Source: Deltaproteobacteria bacterium (lineage in GTDB: Bacteria > Desulfobacterota > BSN033 > UBA1163). From it: 38,171 nucleotides of DNA. The notes under the pieces are model-generated. The model ran no database searches. It was not told where the DNA came from and was given only the letters and a program-made list of their open reading frames with translations. Location: contig VGSS01000015.1 in assembly GCA_016874935.1 (NCBI GenBank), positions 1-38,171 of the forward strand. Direction: 5' to 3'. The position numbers were made by a program, and so were the translations under genes. Positions 1-9,564 of the stretch are shown here, piece after piece (position 1 is the stretch's first letter; each line of letters opens with the position of its first letter).

Positions 1-401
1 TTGCGAGGGCGATCGTTTCAGAACGGGAGAGAGAACCTATTCAGACCACCCGGGCGCTGAGCAAGATTGTTTATGGCGCCATTCCAAAAAAGTTTCAATC
101 GCGAAGGATTGATCCTGCCACCAGAACCTTCCAGGCCCTCCGGATCAGGGTGAATGAGGAACTGGAGAATTTGAAAGGGATGTTGGAATCGGGATGGAAG
201 GTTTTAAGAAAGGAAGGCCGGATGTGCATCATCTCTTTCCACTCCCTCGAAGACCGAATGGTGAAAGAGGCTTTCCGAAGGTTGGAGAGGGAAGGGATGA
301 TGCGTATCCTGACGAAGAGGCCTTTAACGCCCTCAGAAGAAGAACAAAGGAAGAATCCGCGTGCCCGCAGCGCCAAGCTCCGGTGCGCAGAAAGGCTATG
401 A
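1..401 (+). CDS. rsmH: 16S rRNA m4C1402 methyltransferase RsmH, C-terminal part (5' end outside window)
   Basis: RsmH (MraW) methylates N4 of C1402 in 16S rRNA using S-adenosylmethionine and is normally the first or second gene of the dcw cluster. The open frame runs from base 3 to the stop at 399-401, about 132 codons. It carries the family's C-terminal signatures: DPATRTFQALRIRVNEEL (from about base 111), the ISFHSLEDRMVK segment, and the terminal NPRARSAKLR motif. The N-terminal SAM-binding part lies upstream of the window. The stop overlaps the ftsL start (ATGA), which implies translational coupling and fixes the ftsL start. Confidence 0.95.
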   Translation, partial: ARAIVSEREREPIQTTRALSKIVYGAIPKKFQSRRIDPATRTFQALRIRVNEELENLKGMLESGWKVLRKEGRMCIISFHSLEDRMVKEAFRRLEREGMMRILTKRPLTPSEEEQRKNPRARSAKLRCAERL

Positions 402-754
402 GGAGAGAGGTGTCGAAGGGTTCAAAGAAAGAAGAGGACCGAATTCTCTGGACCGAGAAGGTCCCGAAGAGAAAAGCCAAAGGGATCAATCTCCACTTTC
501 TCCTCTTCTTCAGCTTGCTCCTGTTCCTTTTCATCGGAGGCTCTCTCTTCTATGTCTGGACAAGAATTCAGGTCATCCAACTCGGATATGAAATCTCCAA
601 TGCGGTGAAGGAAGGGAAAGCGCTTACAGAGGCTAACAAAAGAATACGTTTGGAGGCGGCCACGCTCAAATCCTATGCACGGATTGAGAAGATCGCCGTG
701 GAGGAGTTGAAGATGGTCAAACCCAAACCCGATCAGGTGATTGTGATCCGATGA
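398..754 (+). CDS. ftsL: Cell division protein FtsL
   Basis: 118 aa bitopic division protein. The layout is a basic cytoplasmic tail (residues 1-30), one transmembrane helix (about 31-54), then a periplasmic coiled coil (about 58-95) whose IRLEAATL stretch fits the FtsL/DivIC fold. FtsL forms the FtsQ-FtsL-FtsB scaffold that activates FtsW/FtsI at the septum. The family is too divergent in sequence for motif proof, so the call rests on topology, length and position between rsmH and ftsI. The ATG at 398 overlaps the rsmH stop. The frame is open further upstream to an ATG at 194, but that start would lie inside rsmH and I reject it. The stop overlaps the ftsI start (ATGA). Confidence 0.88.
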   Translation: MRREVSKGSKKEEDRILWTEKVPKRKAKGINLHFLLFFSLLLFLFIGGSLFYVWTRIQVIQLGYEISNAVKEGKALTEANKRIRLEAATLKSYARIEKIAVEELKMVKPKPDQVIVIR

Positions 755-2724
755 AAAGAAAATCCATCAACTGGTTTAAGGTCAGGGTCATTCTCGTCTC
801 GGTTGTTCTCTTCTTCTCTTTTGCCCTCATCGTGGGGAGGATGTTCCAGCTCCAGGTCCTCAAGAAGGAGCAGCTTTACAAGCTGGCGACCCGGCAACAA
901 TCGAGCCAGATCCCGCTGGTTCCGAAGCGGGGAACGATCTATGACCGGAATGAGAATGAGCTGGCCGTCAGCGTTGAGGTTGATTCGGTCTATGCGGACT
1001 CGAAAAAGATTGTTGAAGCGGAGAAAGCGGTTCAGAAGCTTTCTGCCATCTTCCAGAACGACCAGAAGGAATTGAGAGAGAAGTTGAAGAGCCAGAAGTC
1101 CTTTGAATGGATCGAGAGAAAAATCTCTCCGAAAGAGACCGAGGCGGTGAAAGCCCTCCACCTCTCCGGGATCCATTTTCTCAGAGAGAATAAGCGGTTC
1201 TATCCTCAATCCCACTTGGCCGCCCATATCATCGGGTTTGTCGGCCTCGATTCGAAGGGGTTGGAGGGAATCGAACTCCAGTACGATGTCCTGCTCAACG
1301 GAAAGCAGAATGTCCTGACGACGGAGAAGGATGCCAAGGGCCGGGCGATCATGATGTCCGGAGGTCCTCATGAGAAGGAGGAACATTACCGAAATATCAT
1401 CCTCACCATCGATAAACAGATCCAGCATATCGCTGAGACCGAGTTGAGCCATTCGGTTCAGAAATGGGGAGCAAATGGAGGGATGGCCATCGTCATGGAT
1501 CCGATGACCGGAAAGATCCTGGCCTTGGCCTCCTATCCCTTCTTCAATCCGAATCAATTCATCCAGTACCGGCCCAGGTCATGGAGGAACCGGGCGATCT
1601 CCGATGTCTTCGAGCCCGGGTCTATGTTTAAAGCCTTTCTGGCCGCGGCTGTCCTCGAGGAAAAGATTATTCAACCTACGGATTCTTTCTATTGCGAAAA
1701 CGGATTCTACACCATTTATGACCGGACGATCCGGGACCCCTCGAAGCACGGATGGCTCACCTTCCATCAGGTGATCAAGGTGTCGAGCAATATCGGGGCG
1801 GCAAAGGCGGCAGAAAAGATAGGGAAGGAACGGTTTTACCGGTACCTCTGTGACTTCGGATTTGGAGAGAAGACTCGGGTCGGCCTTCCCGGAGAAGCAA
1901 AGGGGATTTTTCAGCACCCGAGATACTGGCCTCCGATCACCCTGAACACGATCGCATTCGGACAGGGGATTGCGGTCACAGGGATTCAGATGGCAACCGC
2001 ACTTTCAGCCATTGCCAACGGAGGCGTTCTGATGAAGCCTCAGGTGGTTGAGAAGATCACGGACGAGAGAGGCAAGGTGATCCAATCCTTTCAACCGGAG
2101 GCTGTCAGGAGGGTCATCTCAGCGGAGACGAGCAAAAAGGTGATCGGACTGCTCAAGGCGACCACAGAGAAAGGCGGGACCGGAGAACAGGCGGTTCCCC
2201 AGGGCTATGAGATAGCTGGAAAGACGGGCACGGCCCAGAAGGTGGACAGTATTCTGGGCGGGTATTCTGAGGACAGGTTCACCAGCGGATTTATGGGATT
2301 TGCACCTGAGGATGAACCGAAGATCGTCGTCTTAGTTGTGATCGATGAACCACAGGGATCGACTTATGGAGGGATTGTGGCGGCGCCCATATTCAGGGCG
2401 ATCGTGGAGAAGGTTCTTCCCTATCTTAATATCTTCCCGAAAGGAACGATGGTCGTCAAGAACGAATCAGAGATTCCCGCGAAGAGAGAGGCGGCAAGGA
2501 CTTTGCCTGTGATCGAGGAGATCAAGGTAGGAAGGGGGACGGAAAGGGTTGTGATGCCGGACCTCGCCGGATTATCGATGAGAAGTGCACTGAGTCGTAT
2601 GGAAGGAAGGGGACTGATCATCAAGGTTTCCGGAAATGGAAGGTTGGTGGAGCAGGTTCCCAGAGCCGGAGCGATGATCGATAAAGGAGATATCTGTTAT
2701 CTGAAGTTTGAGTCTCCTTCGTAG
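751..2724 (+). CDS. ftsI: Septal peptidoglycan transpeptidase FtsI (PBP3) with C-terminal PASTA domain
   Basis: 657 aa class B penicillin-binding protein, the division-specific DD-transpeptidase. An N-terminal membrane anchor (about residues 9-30) is followed by the dimerisation region with the RGTIYDRNE motif (about 60-68) and the transpeptidase domain. The three catalytic motifs are present: SMFK (S291, K294), SSN (345-347) and KTG (491-493). A single PASTA domain occupies about residues 598-655 (VMPDLAGLS onward). Well-studied gammaproteobacterial FtsI lacks PASTA, whereas several other phyla carry it on the division PBP. The start overlaps the ftsL stop by 4 nt. The gene is followed by a 220 bp repeat-filled gap rather than running directly into murE. 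Confidence 0.96.
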   Translation: MKRKSINWFKVRVILVSVVLFFSFALIVGRMFQLQVLKKEQLYKLATRQQSSQIPLVPKRGTIYDRNENELAVSVEVDSVYADSKKIVEAEKAVQKLSAIFQNDQKELREKLKSQKSFEWIERKISPKETEAVKALHLSGIHFLRENKRFYPQSHLAAHIIGFVGLDSKGLEGIELQYDVLLNGKQNVLTTEKDAKGRAIMMSGGPHEKEEHYRNIILTIDKQIQHIAETELSHSVQKWGANGGMAIVMDPMTGKILALASYPFFNPNQFIQYRPRSWRNRAISDVFEPGSMFKAFLAAAVLEEKIIQPTDSFYCENGFYTIYDRTIRDPSKHGWLTFHQVIKVSSNIGAAKAAEKIGKERFYRYLCDFGFGEKTRVGLPGEAKGIFQHPRYWPPITLNTIAFGQGIAVTGIQMATALSAIANGGVLMKPQVVEKITDERGKVIQSFQPEAVRRVISAETSKKVIGLLKATTEKGGTGEQAVPQGYEIAGKTGTAQKVDSILGGYSEDRFTSGFMGFAPEDEPKIVVLVVIDEPQGSTYGGIVAAPIFRAIVEKVLPYLNIFPKGTMVVKNESEIPAKREAARTLPVIEEIKVGRGTERVVMPDLAGLSMRSALSRMEGRGLIIKVSGNGRLVEQVPRAGAMIDKGDICYLKFESPS

Positions 2725-2732
2725 TTGATGAA

Positions 2733-2851
2733 TTCGTAAAAAGTCAAAAAGGAAAGAAAATGCCATGCTGAACTTGGTTCAGCATCTAAAGAAATCAAGA
2801 ACTTATCAGACCCTGAAACAAGTTCAGGGTGGCAATACAGGACATTTTACG
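2733..2851. repeat. MITE-like insertion carrying copy 1 of a 74-bp double-hairpin repeat
   Basis: The core at 2761-2834 begins TGCCA, ends TGGCA and contains two hairpins in a row: TGCTGAAC/GTTCAGCA-type (2766-2780 region) and CCCTGAA/TTCAGGG-type (2811-2829 region). Outside the core, TTCGTAAAAAGTC (2733-2745) faces GACATTTTACGAG (2841-2853) as imperfect terminal inverted repeats. The core is the reverse complement of the 74-bp core at 19505-19578, with 62 of 74 positions identical by my hand alignment. It begins a few bases after the ftsI stop. Confidence 0.75.
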
Positions 2852-2858
2852 AGAACGT

Positions 2859-2925
2859 CGGAGTTCGGAGAATTTAATTTTTAAGTTTAAATATTTTCAC
2901 TCCGAACGACGAACTCCGAACTCCG
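2859..2925. repeat. Word-repeat palindromic spacer before murE
   Basis: CGGAGTTCGGAG (2859-2870) is exactly complementary to CTCCGAACTCCG (2914-2925), a 12-bp stem. The right arm continues as tandem CCGAACT words. The AT-rich stretch around it also repeats itself (TTTAAGTTTAAA, AACTTAAAACTTAAA). The right arm ends about 20 nt before the murE ATG, and no Shine-Dalgarno sequence remains in front of that gene. Confidence 0.7.
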
Positions 2926-2944
2926 AACTTAAAACTTAAAGAAT

Positions 2945-4474
2945 ATGGAACTGAGCAAATTGATAGAAGGGGTGGAGATCAGAAAGATCGTCGGAGAGAC
3001 CCGGAAGGATATTGAGGGGATTGCCTACCATTCCCGGCAGGTCGGCAAGAACTTCCTCTTTGCGGCCATCCGTGGATTGGAGGCGGATGGCCATCGCTTC
3101 ATAGATGATGCGATCGGGAGAGGGGCGGAGGCCATCCTGTTAGAAGAGGGGCCCGAGATGGGTGGCAGGACCGCCATATTCGTTCCAAGCAGCCGTCAGG
3201 CCCTGGCAAGGGTTGCTTCAAACTTTTATGGCGATCCTTCGGCAAAGATGCGCCTGGTCGGCATCACCGGCACGAATGGGAAGACAACCACCACCTTTCT
3301 CCTCGAATCGATATTGAAAAAAGCGGGGTCCGCGGTAGGCGTGATCGGAACGATCAATTACCGTTACGGCCAGAAGGTCGTTCCCGCATTGAACACCACG
3401 CCCGAATCCCTCGATCTCCAGAGAATTCTTCGGGAGATGTCCGGGGAGGGGATCTCCCATGTGATCATGGAGGTCTCCTCCCATGGCCTTGACCTCGATC
3501 GTGTCTTCGGATGCCAATTCGACGGAGCGGTCTTTACGAACTTCACTTCCGACCATTTAGACTACCATCAGACCCTGGAGCGATATTTTGAAAGCAAGAA
3601 AAAGCTCTTCTTCGAATCGTTGATGAAAAGCCGGAAGACAGGACGGTTTGCCGTGACCAACTCTGACGATCCCAGAGGAGAGGAGATCGTAAGAGGAGTC
3701 GATCTTCCCATCCTCCGTTATGGTCTGGGAAGTTCCTCCGATTTCTCCGCAACAGAGGTGGCCCTCTCCTTCGAAGGCATTTCCTGTCGGGTCAGGACTC
3801 CGAAGGGAGAATTCCCTCTTCATTCGAAGTTGATCGGAAGATTCAACCTCTATAACATCCTGGCCTCAGTGGCAACGGGATTCGGGATGGGACTTCCCCC
3901 GGAGATTCTGAAAGAGGGAGTGGAAGATGTGGAAGGTGTTTCGGGAAGGTTTGAAAAGGTGGCAAACCGAAAGTCCATTCATGTCATTGTGGATTATGCC
4001 CATACCAGCGATGCCCTGGAACGGGTTTTATTGGGTCTGAGAGATACGCTGGTCTATTCCTCACAGAACAGGGGGAAGATCATCACTGTCTTCGGTTGTG
4101 GCGGTGACAGGGACCGGACGAAGCGGCCCCTGATGGGAGAGGTGGCGGGGAAGTATAGCGATCTGGTAGTGCTCACATCGGACAACCCGAGGACAGAAGA
4201 CCCTCTCGCCATCATCGAGGAGGTAGAGAAAGGGTTTCAATCCCTTTCTCTCGAAGAATGGCGTCGAAACGGGATGGAGGCATGGAGATCAAAGAAAGGA
4301 TATCTGAAGGTCCCCGACCGGAGAGAGGCCATCCGGACGGCCATCCAATTGGCCAAACCCGAAGACACGGTTCTGATAGCAGGTAAGGGCCACGAAGATT
4401 ACCAGATCATCGGAAAGAAGAAGATCCCTTTTGATGACCGGATCGAGGTAAGGAAGGCGCTGGAGGAAGTGTGA
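2945..4474 (+). CDS. murE: UDP-MurNAc-L-Ala-D-Glu:meso-diaminopimelate ligase MurE
   Basis: 509 aa cytoplasmic Mur ligase that adds the third stem residue to UDP-MurNAc-dipeptide. The ATP-binding P-loop GTNGKTTTT is at residues 109-117 and the central-domain EVSSHGLDLDR motif follows. The substrate-selecting motif is DNPR (413-416), the form found in meso-DAP-adding enzymes; lysine-adding MurE carries a different residue set there. VDYAHTSDAL and the C-terminal AGKGHEDYQ motif are also present. The start is the first ATG after the repeat spacer, preceded by an A-rich stretch without a ribosome-binding site. The stop overlaps murF (GTGA). Confidence 0.97.
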   Translation: MELSKLIEGVEIRKIVGETRKDIEGIAYHSRQVGKNFLFAAIRGLEADGHRFIDDAIGRGAEAILLEEGPEMGGRTAIFVPSSRQALARVASNFYGDPSAKMRLVGITGTNGKTTTTFLLESILKKAGSAVGVIGTINYRYGQKVVPALNTTPESLDLQRILREMSGEGISHVIMEVSSHGLDLDRVFGCQFDGAVFTNFTSDHLDYHQTLERYFESKKKLFFESLMKSRKTGRFAVTNSDDPRGEEIVRGVDLPILRYGLGSSSDFSATEVALSFEGISCRVRTPKGEFPLHSKLIGRFNLYNILASVATGFGMGLPPEILKEGVEDVEGVSGRFEKVANRKSIHVIVDYAHTSDALERVLLGLRDTLVYSSQNRGKIITVFGCGGDRDRTKRPLMGEVAGKYSDLVVLTSDNPRTEDPLAIIEEVEKGFQSLSLEEWRRNGMEAWRSKKGYLKVPDRREAIRTAIQLAKPEDTVLIAGKGHEDYQIIGKKKIPFDDRIEVRKALEEV

Positions 4475-5907
4475 CATTTCATACCGGAGAGATCCTGAAG
4501 GCCACAGGTGGAAAAATTCTGCAGGGAGGAGATCAGGTTGTTTTCCACGCCATCACCACAGATTCAAGAACCGTGACCGAAGGAGCGCTCTTCATAGCGC
4601 TGAAAGGGGAGAGGTTCGATGGCCACCATTATGCCATCGAAGCCCTGGAGAAGAAGGCGGGCGGAGTGTTGTTGGAAGAGAGTCAGGCCAGCGACATTCG
4701 ATGGAACGCTTATGCACCCAGACCGGTCATCGCTGTAAAGGATACGCTCCATGCCCTTGGGGATATCGCCAGGGATCGGAGACGCAAGTATGGTGTGCCT
4801 ATTGTTGCACTGACGGGAAGCAATGGAAAGACCACGACGAAGGAGATGATCTCCGCCTGTCTCGAGACCACTTTCCCAATACTCAAAACAAAGGGGAATC
4901 TGAACAATCTGATCGGGCTTCCTCTTACGCTCCTCGACCTAACGGAGAAGGAGAGGGTGGTCGTTCTTGAGATGGGCATGAATGTGCCCGGCGAAATCAG
5001 GAGGCTTACAGAGATTGCAGAACCTGACGTGGGACTGATCACCAATATCCAGAGGGCCCATCTCGAAGGGGTGGGGAGCCTGGAGAGGATCAAGGGGGAG
5101 AAGGGGGAACTCTTCCGGAGGATGAGAAGGGATGGATCGATCATCGTCAATCAGGATGACCCCAGGGTGATTGATCTCGGAGAGGAGTTTCCGGGCCAGA
5201 AGATCACTTTCGGAATCGATCATCCTGCCGATGTGATGGCGAGGGAGATACGGGTCAAAGGGAGAGAGGGAACTTCCTTCATTCTCATTCTGGAAGGGGA
5301 GGAGACAGAGGTCCGTCTTCCATTACTGGGAAAACATTTCGTTCACAATGCCCTCTCAGCCATTGCGGCGGCGAGCCTCTTCGGCGTTGAACCGGAGAGA
5401 ACAATAGAGGCCCTGGAGCAATCCCGGCCCTTTCCCATGAGGATGGAAATTCTCTCCCTTGGAAGCGGAAAGACCCTGATCAACGACGCTTACAATGCCA
5501 ATCCGGATTCGATGGAACTGGCCCTCCAGACCCTTTTAGAGGCAAAAGGAAAGGGCAGGGCCATTGCCGTCTTAGGCGATATGTTGGAGCTGGGAGAGTT
5601 TACTGTGGAGGCCCATCGCCAATTAGGAAAGAAGGTTGCAGAGCTTTCGATCGATCTCCTCATGGCCATAGGGGAAGAAGCCCCTGTCGTTGTGGAGTCC
5701 GCCATTCGGGAAGGATTGGGGCATGAGAAGGCAAGAGTGGCGGAGAGCCATTCCGAAGCCGCTTCGATCCTGAGAGAATTTGCCCGGGAAGGAGATTGGA
5801 TACTGGTCAAAGGTTCGAGAGGGATGGCGATGGAAAAGGTTGTTGAGGGCTTGAAAGAAAGGAGGGAGGAAAGAAATGCTCTATCATCTGCTCTATCCTC
5901 TTCATGA
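4471..5907 (+). CDS. murF: UDP-MurNAc-tripeptide:D-alanyl-D-alanine ligase MurF
   Basis: 478 aa, the last cytoplasmic Mur ligase; it attaches the D-Ala-D-Ala dipeptide made by Ddl (encoded downstream) to complete UDP-MurNAc-pentapeptide. The N-terminal substrate domain has [21 protein letters not shown]. The P-loop [10 protein letters not shown] starts at residue 116, followed by EMGMN and [11 protein letters not shown]. The start is GTG, overlapping the murE stop. The last 32 nt overlap mraY, giving a low-complexity C-terminal tail (ALSSALSSS) that may be read-through of an ancestral stop. Confidence 0.97.
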   Translation: MTFHTGEILKATGGKILQGGDQVVFHAITTDSRTVTEGALFIALKGERFDGHHYAIEALEKKAGGVLLEESQASDIRWNAYAPRPVIAVKDTLHALGDIARDRRRKYGVPIVALTGSNGKTTTKEMISACLETTFPILKTKGNLNNLIGLPLTLLDLTEKERVVVLEMGMNVPGEIRRLTEIAEPDVGLITNIQRAHLEGVGSLERIKGEKGELFRRMRRDGSIIVNQDDPRVIDLGEEFPGQKITFGIDHPADVMAREIRVKGREGTSFILILEGEETEVRLPLLGKHFVHNALSAIAAASLFGVEPERTIEALEQSRPFPMRMEILSLGSGKTLINDAYNANPDSMELALQTLLEAKGKGRAIAVLGDMLELGEFTVEAHRQLGKKVAELSIDLLMAIGEEAPVVVESAIREGLGHEKARVAESHSEAASILREFAREGDWILVKGSRGMAMEKVVEGLKERREERNALSSALSSS

Positions 5908-6952
5908 GCTGATCTCCTTTTTCAATGTCTTCCGTTACATCACCATCCGAACGGTCTACGCCATTCTGACCGCCCTGCTCATCAGTTTTGTGATCGGTCC
6001 ATGGATCATCGAGAAGTTGAGGACTTTTCAGATCAAGCAGGTGGTGAGGGAGGATGTTCCATCCCGCCATCTCTCCAAGAACGGGACGCCCACGATGGGA
6101 GGAAGCCTGATCCTGATGGCGCTTCTCATCCCGACCCTTCTCTGGGCTGACCTGACGAATCGATATATCTGGATTGTACTGCTGACCACTCTGGGATTCG
6201 GTGCGCTTGGATTTTTTGATGACTACAAGAAGGTCCGGGATAAGAATGGCATGGGCATTAAGGCGCGATATAAATTCCCCATCCAAGCAGCGATGGGTCT
6301 TGCGGCAAGCTGGATTCTGTTCAACACCATTGACCACGATTCAAGACTGATCTTTCCCTTTTTCAAGAGGGTGATGCCGGACCTCGGAAACTGGTACGTC
6401 CTCTTCGGAATGCTCGTCATTGTGGGCACGGCCAATGCCGTCAACCTGACTGATGGCCTGGATGGATTGGCGATCGGACCGGTATTGATCGCCAGCGGCA
6501 CCTTCATCCTTTTCTGTTATCTGGCCGGTCATTACCAGTTTGCCAGTTATCTTCAGATCCCCTTTGTGAAAGGAAGCGGCGAGCTGACGATCTTATGCGG
6601 AGCCCTGCTCGGTTCCGGCCTGGGCTTTCTCTGGTTTAATACCTATCCCGCCCAGGTCTTTATGGGCGATGTCGGTTCTCTGGCGCTGGGAGCGGCCCTG
6701 GGGACGATCGCTGTGGTCACGAAACAGGAGTTTCTCCTGGTGATCGTGGGTGGGATCTTTGTGGCCGAGACGCTTTCGGTCATCATTCAGGTTATCTCTT
6801 TTAAGTTGCGCAGGAAGAGGGTCTTCCGGATGGCGCCCATCCATCACCATTTTGAATTGAAGGGGTGGGCCGAGCCGAAGATCATCGTTCGATTCTGGAT
6901 CATCGGCATCATCCTGGGATTGGTGGCCATCGGCACATTGAAACTAAGGTAA
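5876..6952 (+). CDS. mraY: Phospho-MurNAc-pentapeptide translocase MraY
   Basis: 358 aa polytopic inner-membrane enzyme (about ten predicted helices) that transfers phospho-MurNAc-pentapeptide to undecaprenyl phosphate, forming lipid I. Hallmarks are the DDYKK motif (D115, D116), the [10 protein letters not shown] motif (N190, D193, D196) and the HHHFELKGW loop near the C-terminus. An AGGAGG site sits just upstream inside the end of murF, and the ATG lies 32 nt before the murF stop. Nothing is missing from the catalytic set. Confidence 0.97.
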   Translation: MLYHLLYPLHELISFFNVFRYITIRTVYAILTALLISFVIGPWIIEKLRTFQIKQVVREDVPSRHLSKNGTPTMGGSLILMALLIPTLLWADLTNRYIWIVLLTTLGFGALGFFDDYKKVRDKNGMGIKARYKFPIQAAMGLAASWILFNTIDHDSRLIFPFFKRVMPDLGNWYVLFGMLVIVGTANAVNLTDGLDGLAIGPVLIASGTFILFCYLAGHYQFASYLQIPFVKGSGELTILCGALLGSGLGFLWFNTYPAQVFMGDVGSLALGAALGTIAVVTKQEFLLVIVGGIFVAETLSVIIQVISFKLRRKRVFRMAPIHHHFELKGWAEPKIIVRFWIIGIILGLVAIGTLKLR

Positions 6953-6965
6953 AAGGAGGAATATT

Positions 6966-7034
6966 GGAAGAATGGAACATTGGAATATTGGGTTAAGAAG
7001 TGGCTTACCCATTACTCCATCATTCCATCCTTCC
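6966..7034. repeat. Word-repeat palindromic spacer between mraY and murD
   Basis: The 26-nt left arm (6966-6991, GGAAGAATGG words) and the 26-nt right arm (7009-7034, CCATCATTCC words) are complementary at 20 of 26 positions. A clear AAGGAGG (about 6954-6960) lies upstream of the left arm but has no suitable start codon near it. It looks like the original murD ribosome-binding site, separated from its gene by the spacer. Confidence 0.6.
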
Positions 7035-7044
7035 AGCTGAAGTT

Positions 7045-8388
7045 ATGGATCTTCGCAGCAAAAAAGTACTGGTGGTGGGACTAGCGAGAACAGGGCTGGC
7101 GACGGTCAAATTTCTCAAGAAGAAAGGGGCGATTGTCAGCGCTTCAGAATCGAAGCTCGAAGCGGAGATGAAGGAGGCCGCTTCGGAGTTAGGAGAGATG
7201 TCCATCTCATTGGAGTGGGGAGGGCATACGGTGAGTCACTTTCTCAACCAGGACCTGATCATCCTGAGTCCGGGGGTTGATCCAACCCTCGAACCCATTC
7301 AGAAGGCGCTGGACAGGGGCATCCAGGTGATCAGCGAAACGGAACTGGCTTGTCGTTTTATCAATGTTCCCATCATTGCGATCACAGGCACCAATGGGAA
7401 GACAACCACCACTCTGCTCATCGGAGAGATGCTGAAGGAAGAAGGGAAGAAAGCCGGAGTCGGCGGCAATGTGGGAGAGCCTTTGATCCTCTTCGCGGAG
7501 AGAGGAGATCAATGGGAGATCCTGGTCGTTGAGGTTTCCAGTTTCCAACTGGAAGGGATCGAAAGCTTCCGACCCCAGTGCTCGGTTCTCCTTAATATCA
7601 CCGAGGATCATCTCGATCGTTATTCAACATACGAAGATTATATTGAGGCAAAGATCAAGATTTTTAAGAACCAGAGGGTTGAGGATGTAGCCATCCTCAA
7701 TCAGGATGATCCCATTGTGATGAGGTATGAGAAAAGGGTGAGGGCGAAGAAGTTCTTTTTCAGCCTGAAGGAGAAGGGCGGAGAAGGCGCCTTTTCGAAT
7801 GGTAAAGAGATTTTTCTCAAACTGAACGGATTCGAAGAAACATATTCTTTGAGTCAGTCGCCGCTGAAAGGGATCCATAATGTGGAGAATATGATGGCGG
7901 CCATCATTGCGGCGAGACTCTTCGGCATCTCGAAAGAGGCGATCAAGAGAGTTCTCAACCGGTTCAGGGGATTGGAGCATCGCCTCGAATTTGTCCGGGA
8001 GATTGAGGGGGTTTCCTATTACAACGATTCGAAGGGGACGAACGTGGGTTCCGTCGCCAAGTCGCTTCAGAGCTTTCAGGAACCCATCATTCTGATCGCG
8101 GGCGGGAAGGATAAGAATACGGATCTTCATCCCCTCACGAAGTTGATACAGGGCTGTGTAAGGCGGTTGATTCTGATCGGAGAGGCCAAGGAGAGGATGG
8201 CCCGGGAATTGGGATCTTTGACCGATACGGTCATGGCAGAGACGCTGGAGGAGGCAGTGCTTCTGGCTCACCGGACGGCGAAGAGAGGAGAGATCGTCCT
8301 CCTCTCACCCGCCTGTTCGAGTTTCGATATGTTCAGGGATTACAAAGAGAGGGGAACAGTGTTTAAGGAAGCAGTGAGCCGCCTTTAG
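7045..8388 (+). CDS. murD: UDP-MurNAc-L-alanine:D-glutamate ligase MurD
   Basis: 447 aa from the chosen ATG; the family is usually about 440-460 aa. It adds D-glutamate to UDP-MurNAc-L-Ala. The N-terminal Rossmann-like domain begins MDLRSKKVLVVGLARTG, which matches where family members start. The P-loop GTNGKTTTT begins at residue 115, followed by EVSSFQLE and the YNDSKGTNVGS motif. An in-frame GTG at 7000 would add 15 residues encoded by the repeat spacer; I do not favour it. Neither start has a good ribosome-binding site in place. Confidence 0.95.
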   Translation: MDLRSKKVLVVGLARTGLATVKFLKKKGAIVSASESKLEAEMKEAASELGEMSISLEWGGHTVSHFLNQDLIILSPGVDPTLEPIQKALDRGIQVISETELACRFINVPIIAITGTNGKTTTTLLIGEMLKEEGKKAGVGGNVGEPLILFAERGDQWEILVVEVSSFQLEGIESFRPQCSVLLNITEDHLDRYSTYEDYIEAKIKIFKNQRVEDVAILNQDDPIVMRYEKRVRAKKFFFSLKEKGGEGAFSNGKEIFLKLNGFEETYSLSQSPLKGIHNVENMMAAIIAARLFGISKEAIKRVLNRFRGLEHRLEFVREIEGVSYYNDSKGTNVGSVAKSLQSFQEPIILIAGGKDKNTDLHPLTKLIQGCVRRLILIGEAKERMARELGSLTDTVMAETLEEAVLLAHRTAKRGEIVLLSPACSSFDMFRDYKERGTVFKEAVSRL

Positions 8389-8401
8389 AAGGCGGAGTGA
8401 T

Positions 8402-8437
8402 GAGTTCGGAGTATAAAAAAATAGAAACTCCGAACTC
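8402..8437. repeat. Word-repeat palindromic spacer between murD and ftsW
   Basis: GAGTTCGGAGT (8402-8412) is exactly complementary to ACTCCGAACTC (8427-8437) across a 14-nt A/T-rich loop. The right side continues with variants of the CCGAACT/CCAAACT word up to about 8458, six bases before the ftsW ATG. The vocabulary is the same as in the murE spacer. Confidence 0.7.
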
Positions 8438-8463
8438 CCAACTCCAAACTCCGAACTAATCAT

Positions 8464-9564
8464 ATGAGATCAAAGGGTAAATTCGATTTCATTCTTCTGA
8501 TGGTGGCCCTGGCCTTGGTGGGAATCGGGATCGTCATGGTCTATAGTACGAGTGCGATCATCGCCGGGGACCGGTTTGGCGATCCCTACTACTTTTTGAA
8601 GAGGCAGGCGCTTTATGCAGGAGCCGGTTTCCTATTGATGATCATGATGATGTTCTTTCCTTACGAGCTACTGAAGCGATTTGCCTATCCCATCTTTGCG
8701 CTTTCCGTTCTGCTGCTCATCGCCGTATTGATCCCGGGAATAGGCCATAAGGCGGGCGGATCGATGCGATGGTTGAAGATCAGCGGCTTCACGTTTCAGC
8801 CCTCAGAATTTGCCAAGCTGGGCCTGATCATCTTTTTAGCTTACTTCCTGACCAAGAAGGAAGACAGGATACGGAGTTTTTCCTTCAGTTTTCTCCCGAC
8901 GATTCTGCTCTCCGGTCTGGTCATCGCACTAGTATTGAAGGAGCCTGATTTCGGGGCGGCTCTCTTTCTGGCGGCCATGGTTTTTATCCTCCTCTTCATG
9001 AGCGGCGCAAGGGTGATCTATATCGCCGGCGCTTTCCTGCTCGCCGCTCCGGTGGCCTACGCCTTTCTAATGAATGCGGAATATCGTTATAAGAGGCTGA
9101 TTGGTTTCATCCGTCCCTGGGAGGATCCCACAGGGACCAGTTTTCAGATCATCCAGTCTTTCCTCTCCTTTGGCTCGGGCGGTCTCTTCGGGCTGGGACT
9201 GGGAGAGGGAAGACAGAAGCTCTTCTTCCTCCCGGCCCCTCACACGGACTTCATCTTCTCCATCATCGGAGAGGAACTTGGGCTGGTGGGTGCAGTGGGA
9301 GTGGTGCTTCTCTTTTTCATCCTGACCTTCAGGGGAATCCAGATCGGAATTTCCATTCAGGATAAGTTCGGTTCCTATTTAGCGCTGGGGATCACCTTAA
9401 TGATCTCCCTTCAGGCAATCATCAATATGGGAGTGGTTCTGGGACTTCTTCCGACCAAAGGGTTGACCCTTCCCTTTGTCAGTTACGGAGGGACCTCATT
9501 GATTGCCAATTTCATCGGGTTGGGGATTCTTCTTCATCTTTCAACCCATGCGGAACGAAGATGA
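8464..9564 (+). CDS. ftsW: Septal peptidoglycan glycosyltransferase FtsW (SEDS family)
   Basis: 366 aa multi-pass SEDS protein that polymerises lipid II at the septum together with FtsI. Family motifs are the GGSMRWLKI region, GTSFQIIQS, the extracellular HTDFIFSIIGEELG loop (H260, D262) and SYGGTSLI near the C-terminus. Its place between murD and murG is the canonical one. There is no Shine-Dalgarno sequence before the ATG, which directly follows a repeat spacer. The stop overlaps murG by 4 nt. Confidence 0.95.
   Translation: MRSKGKFDFILLMVALALVGIGIVMVYSTSAIIAGDRFGDPYYFLKRQALYAGAGFLLMIMMMFFPYELLKRFAYPIFALSVLLLIAVLIPGIGHKAGGSMRWLKISGFTFQPSEFAKLGLIIFLAYFLTKKEDRIRSFSFSFLPTILLSGLVIALVLKEPDFGAALFLAAMVFILLFMSGARVIYIAGAFLLAAPVAYAFLMNAEYRYKRLIGFIRPWEDPTGTSFQIIQSFLSFGSGGLFGLGLGEGRQKLFFLPAPHTDFIFSIIGEELGLVGAVGVVLLFFILTFRGIQIGISIQDKFGSYLALGITLMISLQAIINMGVVLGLLPTKGLTLPFVSYGGTSLIANFIGLGILLHLSTHAERR

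Noticed and set aside
194-397. N-terminal extension of ftsL to an ATG at 194
   Set aside because: It would be read out of frame through the conserved C-terminus of rsmH; the ATG at 398 overlaps the rsmH stop and gives a normal-sized FtsL.
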